Assembly (NCBI GenBank): GCA_964610445.1 | Contig: CAZSVV010000001.1 | Span: forward strand, 1 to 64,000 | DNA length: 64,000 nucleotides | Source: GWF sp964610445 | Lineage (GTDB): Bacteria; Patescibacteriota; Microgenomatia; UBA1400; UBA12108 | Reading direction: 5' to 3' | Part shown: in pieces, positions 43,095 to 51,150 of the stretch | How positions within the stretch are numbered: position 1 is the first letter of the stretch | How the letters are laid out: each line of letters begins with the position of its first letter | Notes under the pieces: model-generated | What the model saw: only the letters and a program-made list of their open reading frames with translations | What the model was told of the DNA's origin: nothing | Database searches by the model: none | Position numbers and translations under genes: made by a program

Positions 43095-43592
43095 TTAAGT
43101 TAGATTAGTTACCACAGGGTGCACTATCTTAATGTAATCGCGTGAATACATTCCAATAGAGTAAGATCTATCTCCTGCGTTGAATACAATTTTTTCGTTA
43201 GCTAGTAGCTCAGAATCAGCGATAACTTCGAGATTAAAGAGGTTGCCAAATGGAGGCACACCTCCGGGTAATATCCCCCCAGTAATTTCTGATACTTCTT
43301 CGACTGTTGCGAAACGAATATCCTTGGCACTATAGATACTCTTAACTTTGGCAGTATCAAAGCGACGATCACCAGGTATCACAATCATTACAAACTTTTT
43401 GTTCTGACTACTGATTTTGACACGAGCGATGATTGCTTTTGCACCTTGATGCAGAGTGTAGCCTGTCCGAACTTTTGCGGCCTCCTCACTTGTTTTGACA
43501 GGCTCGTGTTCAAAAGTCTCGAACCAACAATCATGCTCGCCTAATAGTTCGCGGATCTCCTGGGTCGTAGGATGATATATTTTGTTAGACAT
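43095..43592 (-). CDS. ybaK: YbaK/ProX-type aminoacyl-tRNA deacylase
   Basis: 165 residues. KAIIARVK...FVMIVIPGDRRFD and GGILPGGVPPFGNLFN follow the YbaK/EbsC fold, which hydrolyses mischarged aminoacyl-tRNA. It starts 2 bp after aspS, so it is under the aspS T-box. Because the ProRS here lacks its own editing domain, this protein may supply editing in trans; specificity (Ala/Cys-tRNA-Pro or other) is unknown. Confidence 0.85.
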   Translation of the reverse strand: MSNKIYHPTTQEIRELLGEHDCWFETFEHEPVKTSEEAAKVRTGYTLHQGAKAIIARVKISSQNKKFVMIVIPGDRRFDTAKVKSIYSAKDIRFATVEEVSEITGGILPGGVPPFGNLFNLEVIADSELLANEKIVFNAGDRSYSIGMYSRDYIKIVHPVVTNLT

Positions 43593-43594
43593 AG

Positions 43595-44875
43595 TCAGGG
43601 CCTGAGTCTTTTGACGTCACGAGGGAGGAAAGTTGCCTCTTTGACACTAGGCAATCCTAGGATCTGGGCGATAATGCGCCCTGGGCCGATGCCAACTCCA
43701 CCATGTGGTGGGACACCATACCTAAAGAAGCTAAGATAATCGGAGAGTCCTTCTTCGGTCAGACCTTTCTCGGCAGCTTGCGCCACTAGTTTGTCGATCC
43801 TGTGCTCACGCTGAGCGCCAGTTGTGATCTCGACTCCTTTGTAGAGTAAATCAAACCCTTTGGTTAAGCCAGTCTCCTCATCTCGCATGTGATAAAACGC
43901 ACGGTGTGCTTTGGGGTAGTCGGTAATAAAGACAAACTCGCTCCCTGTCTCGTCTTTGACGATTTTGCATATTCCACGCTCTTCGTCGGGAGAGAGATCA
44001 CCTTCTTTGTCACTAGTTATCCCAGCAGCTTTTAATTTATCTTTTGTCTCAGCTAGCGTGAGACGAGCAAATGGTACTTTGATTTCTTCTTCGATTAAGC
44101 CGGCTGACTTTAGCTTGGCAAAGCCTGATTTCAGCATAGCCTCCTCAGTATCCATGACATCATGATGACTCGTGATGTGTGCAATTTCAAAGTCCCAACC
44201 AGTAAACTCCGTCATGTGGCGGGTAGTAAAGCTAAGCTCCGCACGAAAGACCGGGCCGACCATGAAGACTTTTTCAAATCCGCTAGCTATCGCCATTTGT
44301 TTGTAGAACTGTGGTGATTGAGCAAGATATGCCTTGCCTTCAAAATATTTGACCTCAAAGACCTCGGCACCACTCTCACTTGGTGCACTCATTAGTGCTG
44401 GTGAGTAGAGCTGAGTAAAGCCATTAGCACTAAAGTATTCTCTAATCCCCTGTTCGAGCACTGTCCATACCTGAAAGATTTTTTGAGAATCAGGCTTACG
44501 CAAATCTAGCCAGCGATAGTCAAAGCGCTTGGTTACATCTACCTCTTCGGCACCTTTTTCGGCAACTACTGGGATCGGGAGTGGGAGCGATAAAACCTCT
44601 ATCTTAATACTGCTTGCATCAATCTCGACACCTTCGGGGACCTGTTTACTCTCTTTGAGCAATCCCTCAACGCGAATCACTGACTCGACTGAGAGCTCTT
44701 TGATTGATTCAAAGACTTCTTTGTTCCAAGCTCCTGTTACTACCTGGATACTGCCACTAATATCTCGCACTCTCAAAAATGCGATCTTACCTTGGTTACG
44801 GATCGAGTGGACAAACCCTGCGATCGTGACAGTCTCACCTACTAATTTAGTAACTTCACTAATGCTTTTGCGCAT
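43595..44875 (-). CDS. aspS: Aspartyl-tRNA synthetase, archaeal type
   Basis: 426 residues against about 590 for the bacterial enzyme. N-terminal OB-fold (VTIAGFVHSIRNQGKIAFLR), class II core with FRAELSFTTRHMTEFTGWDFE and a C-terminal GGVGIGPGRIIAQILGL (motif 3-like). No bacterial GAD insertion. Enzymes of this type are often non-discriminating, charging both tRNA-Asp and tRNA-Asn. Shine-Dalgarno AGAGGAG precedes the ATG. T-box leader upstream. Confidence 0.93.
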   Translation of the reverse strand: MRKSISEVTKLVGETVTIAGFVHSIRNQGKIAFLRVRDISGSIQVVTGAWNKEVFESIKELSVESVIRVEGLLKESKQVPEGVEIDASSIKIEVLSLPLPIPVVAEKGAEEVDVTKRFDYRWLDLRKPDSQKIFQVWTVLEQGIREYFSANGFTQLYSPALMSAPSESGAEVFEVKYFEGKAYLAQSPQFYKQMAIASGFEKVFMVGPVFRAELSFTTRHMTEFTGWDFEIAHITSHHDVMDTEEAMLKSGFAKLKSAGLIEEEIKVPFARLTLAETKDKLKAAGITSDKEGDLSPDEERGICKIVKDETGSEFVFITDYPKAHRAFYHMRDEETGLTKGFDLLYKGVEITTGAQREHRIDKLVAQAAEKGLTEEGLSDYLSFFRYGVPPHGGVGIGPGRIIAQILGLPSVKEATFLPRDVKRLRP

Positions 44876-44907
44876 ATTACTCCTCTAATTTTTGGATTTT
44901 GGAGCAT

Positions 44908-45063
44908 AAAAAAACCGCCCCAAAACCCTATTTTTGAAAGGGTCCTGTCGGACGGTGCCACCTTATCTAAACTTATTACAGCTATAACGGGCTTAACCGG
45001 TTCCAGCCTGCCTGCCGGCAGGCAGGCTCGTCTTTTGTCAGAAGACAGCTGTTATGTATTTGT
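44908..45063 (-). promoter_or_regulatory. T-box leader of aspS-ybaK, very short form, transcription-terminating
   Basis: Antiterminator AAGG-[TGGCACCG]-TCC-GACA-GGA-CCCTT at 44964-44938. The bulge reads TGGC, matching a tRNA with discriminator G as in tRNA-Asp. A competing terminator ends in GGGCGG and T7 near 44911. Upstream, GTCTT/AAGAC (45046-45030) closes a 7-nt loop CTGACAA with GAC (Asp) at positions 3-5. A 24-nt perfect palindrome (45005-45028) lies between hairpin and antiterminator. Confidence 0.85.
45005..45028. repeat. Perfect GC-rich palindrome inside the aspS leader
   Basis: AGCCTGCCTGCC followed by its exact reverse complement. No T-run, so not a terminator. It looks like an inserted dispersed palindrome. 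Confidence 0.7.
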
Positions 45064-45069
45064 ACGTGG

Positions 45070-45098
45070 AGGATAACAAAATTATCTTGGAGAGTCAA
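45070..45098 (-). promoter_or_regulatory. Promoter of the aspS T-box transcript
   Basis: Minus TTGACT (45098-45093), 17-nt spacer, TATCCT (45075-45070); start near 45063. The -35 box lies in the end of the carboxypeptidase gene. Confidence 0.55.
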
Positions 45099-46044
45099 CC
45101 TTTACCCAATTATGGTGTGCGTATACCCATTCGACGAGTCGTGTCGTGTCTGCAAAACGATCTACACTACCGAGTACTACTGTAATGATGCCGCGACCAT
45201 CGCGCTCGACATAACTAACAAAACACTCGCCAGCTCCTGTGGTCCAGCCAGTTTTGCCACCGACTAATCCTCGGAGGACGGATAGCAGCTCGTCTGTTGA
45301 CTCTAGTTCGTAAATCTTAGTGCCAGTTATGTCGGTAATTGTTGCGACTTCTTTTGAAACAACTTCCTGGATGTAGTGATCGGATAGGGCGACGGAAGCG
45401 AGTGTTGAGATATCGCGAGCGGATGTAACATGACCATACTGATCGATGCCACTAGGGTTTTTGTACGTAGTCCGTTTGAGATTTAGCTCCTGCGCCTTCT
45501 GGTTCATAGCCGCCACAAAAGCAGAGTATCCACCAGGATAGTTATCGGCGAGCGTGAGTGCGGCGTCGTTGCCCGAGTGGATTAGGAGACCGTGGAGGAG
45601 CGAGTCTACTCTTAATTGATCACCTTCGCTTAGTTCGATGGTCTGCCCTATCGCACGATCTTCGTTTTGAACGGTTAGTATAGTGTTTTTGTCCGGCCAA
45701 GCATCTAGTGCAACGAGCGCTGTCATCAGCTTGGTAATAGAAGCGGGAGGCAAAACTACATCCGGACGCCTCTCAGCGATCACTGTTTTGCTACTTATAT
45801 CCTGGACAATATATGAGGTCGAGGCAACACCGGGTGGTTTTGCCCCATCTGATAATGGATAATCGGCGAGAGCAATCTCGATTTTTTGTGGGCTAAAAAC
45901 AGGACCTGGTTTTAGGACTATTGACTGCAGCTGGTTGTGACCAGGGTAAGTTAAAGTCAGAAGTAAGAAACATGAAATCAGAAACAAGGATTGTTTGGGG
46001 CGATTTTGTATAAAGGCTGCAAACTGTGATTTAGACTTCGACAT
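45082..46044 (-). CDS. D-alanyl-D-alanine carboxypeptidase (peptidase S11)
   Basis: 320 residues. An N-terminal membrane segment (about 15-32) acts as signal or anchor. Active-site motifs of penicillin-binding S11 enzymes are complete: S-x-x-K in ASITKLM, S-x-N in SGNDAAL and KTG in KTGWTTG. It trims peptidoglycan stem peptides outside the membrane. It overlaps the end of recJ by 14 bp. Confidence 0.93.
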   Translation of the reverse strand: MSKSKSQFAAFIQNRPKQSLFLISCFLLLTLTYPGHNQLQSIVLKPGPVFSPQKIEIALADYPLSDGAKPPGVASTSYIVQDISSKTVIAERRPDVVLPPASITKLMTALVALDAWPDKNTILTVQNEDRAIGQTIELSEGDQLRVDSLLHGLLIHSGNDAALTLADNYPGGYSAFVAAMNQKAQELNLKRTTYKNPSGIDQYGHVTSARDISTLASVALSDHYIQEVVSKEVATITDITGTKIYELESTDELLSVLRGLVGGKTGWTTGAGECFVSYVERDGRGIITVVLGSVDRFADTTRLVEWVYAHHNWVKVDSPR

Positions 46045-47689
46045 AGGTGGCTACCAGCTGAACTGATTCTTTGTTGTTCCATACGTTGACGTCGATTGTC
46101 GCAATACACTGAGTGACGTGGTTAATCGGGTGAGCGTGCTTAGTATTAAACATAAGAAGAGGTATTTTTGCGCCATCCTGTTCGATAGTTAATTTGTGGT
46201 GTTTGCCAAGCTCTCCTAGCGATCGATCTTCTATGACTTTAACGTTTTTGAACAAAAACCTAGGTTTACTGTTACCGAGACCATATGGCTCTAGTTTGGT
46301 GAGTTTTTTGGCTAGCTCGAGAGTAGCACTACTGAGTGGTAGTTCTAGATCAGCTGTCTCGTGACGAACCAATAGTTCGTCACTGACTTGCCGATCACCA
46401 GTAATGTTTATTTCTTTAATAAAATCTTCTAGATTTTCTTTGGCAACACTAAAGCCAGCTGCTTGGTCATGTCCACCTAAGCCTAAAAATGGAGTCTTGA
46501 GGCTACGCAAAAACTCAGTAATGTTAAAGCCAGGGATAGAGCGAGCAGAACCTTTGATAACGTCACCATTGTCGCTCATTACAATGGAAGGGCGATAGGC
46601 GGCCTCAACCAGCTTGCCAGCAACTAGTCCGATTACCCCCTCGTGATATGGCCCGACGAGCGCAGTAATCTTATTGCTTGATGGCTGGGCAAGAGCGTGA
46701 GTTAGCGCAGTTTCGGTTAACTCCTGACGGTCTATGTTGTGAGATTCGATCTCCTCAGCGAGACTAGCTGCCACACTATTATCTGTAGTACAAAGCAGTC
46801 GTAGTGCTTGGAGTGGACTATAGATCCGACCTGCAGCGTTTATGCGAGGTGCGATACCATAACTAATATCGTACGAAGTAAGCGGGCGATCGGGTATCCC
46901 CATCCGAGTCTTTAGTGCGCGAAATCCTGGATTTGTACTACTGGTTAGGGCTTTTAAGCCGTTTGTGACTAGCACACGGTTAAACCCGACTAGCGGCATC
47001 ATGTCAGCGATAATCCCGATCGTAGCTAGATCTAAGAATGAAGTAGTGCTAGATAGTAGATGTGAAGACAATATCCAAGATACACCTGCTCCTGATGTAA
47101 CTGTTGTGTGGACTATCTGATTAGCTCTTGGGAGAGTACTATCTGGCATGTGGTGATCGGTGATAACTACATCAATTCCTGCTTGAACAAATGTGGAGAT
47201 ACCGTCGTGCGCGACAATTCCCGTATCTACCGTAATAATTAATTTGGGATGAAAATCTGGGTAGCTAGTATCAGTAAAGGCAGTACCATCCATCACTTCG
47301 GCGATAGCCTTATTAGATAAACCGTAGCCGTGCTTGTGGCGATCTGGAATAAATGGGAGGAGACGCGAGGTCGAGGATCTTTTTTTGATGTATTCACTCA
47401 AACCTAGGTAGAGGACAGCAGTTGCGCTAACTCCGTCGGCATCATAGTCGCCAAAGATACAGATGTCACTACCGCTACCCAAATGCTGATCAATTAATGA
47501 CTGTGCTTCTTTAAGCGTCACCTCGGTGATGCCTGAATGAGTATAGAGATAGTCAAGCGTGATTGAGCGAGGAGAGATGAATTCTGCCTGTAACTCTGGT
47601 GTATTTAAGCCGCGACTCTCTAGGAGAGCTTTGATAATCTCATTTGCGGAGCTACCTTTGCTAATACTTGTTTTGGTAGTTATGATCAT
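46031..47689 (-). CDS. recJ: Single-stranded-DNA exonuclease RecJ
   Basis: 552 residues. DYDADGVSATAVLYL and the DHH motif TDHHMPD of the DHH phosphoesterase core, then a DHHA1 domain with GLGGHDQAAGFSV, then an OB-fold. It degrades single-stranded DNA 5'-3' in repair and recombination. Minus TATAAT (47701-47696) ends 6 nt before the ATG. Confidence 0.93.
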   Translation of the reverse strand: MIITTKTSISKGSSANEIIKALLESRGLNTPELQAEFISPRSITLDYLYTHSGITEVTLKEAQSLIDQHLGSGSDICIFGDYDADGVSATAVLYLGLSEYIKKRSSTSRLLPFIPDRHKHGYGLSNKAIAEVMDGTAFTDTSYPDFHPKLIITVDTGIVAHDGISTFVQAGIDVVITDHHMPDSTLPRANQIVHTTVTSGAGVSWILSSHLLSSTTSFLDLATIGIIADMMPLVGFNRVLVTNGLKALTSSTNPGFRALKTRMGIPDRPLTSYDISYGIAPRINAAGRIYSPLQALRLLCTTDNSVAASLAEEIESHNIDRQELTETALTHALAQPSSNKITALVGPYHEGVIGLVAGKLVEAAYRPSIVMSDNGDVIKGSARSIPGFNITEFLRSLKTPFLGLGGHDQAAGFSVAKENLEDFIKEINITGDRQVSDELLVRHETADLELPLSSATLELAKKLTKLEPYGLGNSKPRFLFKNVKVIEDRSLGELGKHHKLTIEQDGAKIPLLMFNTKHAHPINHVTQCIATIDVNVWNNKESVQLVATYVEV

Positions 47690-47722
47690 GGTCTTATTAT
47701 AACCTCTTGTTATAATGGATAC
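47690..47722. promoter_or_regulatory. 33-bp divergent promoter with two leaderless starts
   Basis: Minus TATAAT ends 6 nt before the recJ ATG and plus TATAAT (47711-47716) ends 6 nt before the cca ATG. Confidence 0.65.
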
Positions 47723-49132
47723 ATGCTACTTAACCTTAACCCTGCAGCTGTCGTAATAGTCGAGACTCTCAAGAGCCATGGCTACACGGCGGAGATAGTG
47801 GGTGGAGCAGTACGAGACTTACTCCTCTCACTCCCCTCTTATGACTGGGATATTACAACCAATGCAACCCCAGAATTGGTTGAGCCACTCTTTGCCGATA
47901 GTTTTTATGATAATGAATATGGGACAGTCAAGGTGGCTGGAAAACATCTTAAAGAACAGTTTGGATTAACTGATGAGCAGTGTGACGACTCAATGATCTT
48001 TGATATTACAACCTATCGCTCGGAGAGTGGGTACTCGGATAAGCGGCGACCGGATAATGTGGTGTGGGGCAAAACTATAGAAGAAGATCTTAAGCGAAGA
48101 GACTTTACCATCAATGCGCTGGCATTGCGACTCTCGTCGCGAGTAGAGAGTAGTAAGTTGAATGGTGAAAGTTGTGAAGTTGAGATAATTGACCCTTATG
48201 GTGGTCAAGAGGATATAAAAAACAGAGTAATTAGAGCTGTGGGAGTGCCGATCGAGAGATTTGGTGAAGACGCACTACGCATAATGCGGGCGATCAGACT
48301 AGCATCGCAACTAGGGTTTAGCATAGAGGGCGAGACGTTTGTCGCACTAAAGGCAACTGTTTCTAATCTCCGAGATATTAGCTGGGAGCGGATAGGTGCG
48401 GAAGTGATGAAGCTCCTATCAACAGACCATGCTGCGGACGGGGTGATACTGATGGCTAATACAGGGATACTCGAGATCATCATGCCGGAGCTGATCAAAT
48501 GTCGAGGTGTTATGCAGGGCGGACACCATACTCTTGATGTATATACCCACTTAATAGAGTCACTACGAGGATGTAGTTCAAAAGACCCAGTAGTCCGACT
48601 CGCCACCCTTCTGCATGACATTGATAAACCAACTGTTGCGAGAGCTGAGGGACCGCGAGGAGTTACTTTTCATAATCACGAAGTGGTTGGTGCACGTACT
48701 GCCAAGAGGATCGCTGAGCGGCTAAAACTACCCAAAAAAGATCAGGATAAAGTGTTTACACTGGTTCGCTGGCATATGTTCCATTATGACCCCAAGATGA
48801 CAGATAGTGCGATCAGACGATTTATCCGCCGTGTCGGACTCGAGAATATCCATGATATGATAGCGTTGCGGATAGGCGATCGGATTGGGAGTGGAGCTAA
48901 GACTACCAGCTGGAGACTGACTGAGTTACAAAAAAGAATTGGAGAACAGCTATACGAACCGCTATCTCTTAAGGACATGGTGATAGATGGATCTGATGTA
49001 ATGAGAATCCTAAATATAAAACCTAGTCGCAAAATCGGTGAAATCTTAAATACTCTATTTGAAGAGATACTAGATGATTCAAGCCGTAATACCAAAGAAT
49101 ATTTGGAAAAAAGAATTGTGGAGCTTAAATGA
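47723..49132 (+). CDS. cca: CCA tRNA nucleotidyltransferase with HD domain
   Basis: 469 residues. GGAVRDLLLSLPSYDWDITT carries the nucleotidyltransferase D-x-D (DWD), RRDFTINALAL is the family signature, and LATLLHDIDKP is an HD domain with a long C-terminal helical part. It adds or repairs the tRNA 3' CCA, which the tRNA-Gln gene in this window does not encode. Overlaps the next gene by 4 bp (ATGA). Confidence 0.93.
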   Translation: MLLNLNPAAVVIVETLKSHGYTAEIVGGAVRDLLLSLPSYDWDITTNATPELVEPLFADSFYDNEYGTVKVAGKHLKEQFGLTDEQCDDSMIFDITTYRSESGYSDKRRPDNVVWGKTIEEDLKRRDFTINALALRLSSRVESSKLNGESCEVEIIDPYGGQEDIKNRVIRAVGVPIERFGEDALRIMRAIRLASQLGFSIEGETFVALKATVSNLRDISWERIGAEVMKLLSTDHAADGVILMANTGILEIIMPELIKCRGVMQGGHHTLDVYTHLIESLRGCSSKDPVVRLATLLHDIDKPTVARAEGPRGVTFHNHEVVGARTAKRIAERLKLPKKDQDKVFTLVRWHMFHYDPKMTDSAIRRFIRRVGLENIHDMIALRIGDRIGSGAKTTSWRLTELQKRIGEQLYEPLSLKDMVIDGSDVMRILNIKPSRKIGEILNTLFEEILDDSSRNTKEYLEKRIVELK

Positions 49133-49947
49133 AGAAAATATTGATACTTAACGATGTTCATCATGGTGATACAAGAGAATCTTCGACGCATCCTGGAGAG
49201 ATAAGACAAGCTAATTCACAAGCATTATCCACACTATCTGGGTACCTAAGTTCTTTTAATTCTAGGGGTTATGATAGTGTCATTAATTTGGGTGATGCAA
49301 TACGAGATACGAGCAATAAAGCAGCTGACCTGGTTATGTTAGATGAGTTTATGAAAGTATTCGAAAAAATTAATGGGAATAAGTTTTTTGTACCAGGAAA
49401 TCACGAATTAAAAACTCTAACTAATGAAGAGATTGATAATCTAGCCAAAAAGCATAATATATCTTCATTGATCCCACAAGTTTTTGAGCTAGAAAATACT
49501 CAAATTATCTTAATCAATAGTGATATAGATGAGAAAAGTCTGAGTAATATCCCTGAGGATAACATTGCATGGATAGAGAAAAACATTAGCTATGACAAGA
49601 AATTAATATTGTTATCTCACTACTCACTTGTAGAACTAGATGGATACGCGAATTTTTATTTCGCCAAAGATTATAAATACATGTCATACTCGAATGGGTA
49701 TAAATTGCTGAATATACTAAAGAGATTGCCAAAAGTTGTGTCGATTAACGCGCACACCCATATGGGAAGTTATAAACGAGTTTCTAATGTGAGTGCGATA
49801 TCTGCCTTAGCATTTAGTGAAAATATTGTAGCTATGCAGCACCCCGACGCAAATCCAGGGATATTCTCCGAAATTTGGATCGACGAAGAAAAGATATTCT
49901 TTAAGAGTTTCAGTGGTAATTACTGCTTTCTAAGTATAGAGCTTTAG
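49129..49947 (+). CDS. Calcineurin-like metallophosphoesterase
   Basis: 272 residues. LNDVHHG, NLGDAI, VPGNHEL, LLSHYS and INAHTHMG reproduce the five metal-binding blocks of the superfamily (D-x-H, G-D, G-N-H-E, H, G-H-x-H-like). The substrate is unknown. The ATG overlaps the cca stop, so the two are coupled. Confidence 0.85.
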   Translation: MKKILILNDVHHGDTRESSTHPGEIRQANSQALSTLSGYLSSFNSRGYDSVINLGDAIRDTSNKAADLVMLDEFMKVFEKINGNKFFVPGNHELKTLTNEEIDNLAKKHNISSLIPQVFELENTQIILINSDIDEKSLSNIPEDNIAWIEKNISYDKKLILLSHYSLVELDGYANFYFAKDYKYMSYSNGYKLLNILKRLPKVVSINAHTHMGSYKRVSNVSAISALAFSENIVAMQHPDANPGIFSEIWIDEEKIFFKSFSGNYCFLSIEL

Positions 49948-49957
49948 ACTCCCCTGC

Positions 49958-50249
49958 TATAATAGCATTGCCGAATGTGGTTGGTGGGTGATCGGGCGAG
50001 TCGCAAGACGAGTCAGGAAAGTCCAGACAGCAGAGTGCAGGGTGGGTAGCGTAAGCTATCACGGGTAACCGCTAGTTTAGAGCAACAGTGACGAACCGAT
50101 TTAGTTCGGGTGAAACGGGCAATCCTCCCCGCTGCAACCGACGACTGGGACGACTAAGACAGTAGCACTCCTGAGTCCCGAAGATTGCGGGCATTAGAGA
50201 AATGATCGCACTAAAAACAGAATCTGGCTTATGCCAACCACAGCTCGGC
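49958..50249 (+). ncRNA. rnpB: RNase P RNA (bacterial type A), compact, with its promoter
   Basis: TATAAT at 49958-49963 places the transcript start near 49970. GTGGTTGG (49977-49984) pairs with CCAACCAC (50234-50241), extended by GCCGA/TCGGC, to form P1. Core motifs AGGAAAGTCC (50015-50024) and ACAGAATCTGGCTTAT (50217-50232) are present. About 280 nt, clearly shorter than the 377 nt of E. coli. It processes tRNA 5' ends. Confidence 0.93.
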
Positions 50250-50250
50250 G

Positions 50251-51147
50251 CTATTTTATTTTTCTTTTTGAAGAGATCTTGTCCCAGAGAACCAGAATTG
50301 GGGCTGCAGTAAAAGTGGAACTATAGGTACCTGAGATAGTACCGATTAAGAGGGCCAGGACAAAGTGGCGGATAGAGTCGCCACCCAGTAAATACATGGA
50401 TAAAAGCATAAAAATGATGGTCAGACTATTGTTGATGGATCTACCCATCGTCTCGACAACTGCACGGTTGATGATGTCGATGAAATCGAGGTAGCCATGA
50501 TGTTTTTTTAGCTCCCTGATCCGGTCATAGACTACTATTGTGTCGTGAACAGAGAAACTAAGGATTGTTAAGAGGGCTGTCACAAAAAGCGTATCCACCT
50601 CGATCCCCGAAACCTGACCGAGTATAGAGAAAGTACCCAGTAATACTAGTGAATCATGAAACATGGCGAGGATGGCTGAAGCACCATAGCGAAAATCTTT
50701 GAAGCGATAGGCTACATAGGTCATGATCAAGAGAGCTGATAAGGCAATACCAAGTATAGTTTTTTTGATCAACTCACTACCTAAGGTAGGTCCTATATTT
50801 TGATATTCTAATTCTGTTATTTTGGCTGCTACCACACGTGAGTCAGCACGGAGTTTTTGGTATGCATCTGACTCTAAAGGAGAGGTGGTGATATTTAACT
50901 TATTACCATCGCGCGAAACGTCAGTTATAACAGCGCCAACTGATGAGACTGCGGCAGTTAGATCTGCGTCCCCGAGCTCAGTCTCGGTCTGCCAGGCAAT
51001 GGTGCTGCCACCAGTAAAATCAATTGATGGTTTGAGACCATAGCGGATCAGCGAGTAGGTACCTGGGATGATAATGCAGAGCGAGATTACAAAGTATACC
51101 CAGTAATACTTCATCGGTTCGAGAATTTTTAGTTTTTGCTCACTCAT
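50251..51147 (-). CDS. secF: Protein translocase subunit SecF
   Basis: 298 residues. Six transmembrane helices, DFTGGSTIAW after TM1, and SVHDTIVVYDRIRE in the core are SecF hallmarks. With SecD it uses proton motive force to finish protein export. Follows secD by 3 bp. Confidence 0.93.
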   Translation of the reverse strand: MSEQKLKILEPMKYYWVYFVISLCIIIPGTYSLIRYGLKPSIDFTGGSTIAWQTETELGDADLTAAVSSVGAVITDVSRDGNKLNITTSPLESDAYQKLRADSRVVAAKITELEYQNIGPTLGSELIKKTILGIALSALLIMTYVAYRFKDFRYGASAILAMFHDSLVLLGTFSILGQVSGIEVDTLFVTALLTILSFSVHDTIVVYDRIRELKKHHGYLDFIDIINRAVVETMGRSINNSLTIIFMLLSMYLLGGDSIRHFVLALLIGTISGTYSSTFTAAPILVLWDKISSKRKIK

Positions 51148-51150
51148 AGA

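Noticed and set aside
45005..45028. Palindrome as a transcription terminator for the carboxypeptidase gene
   Set aside because: No T-run on either side, and it lies inside the T-box leader between specifier hairpin and antiterminator.
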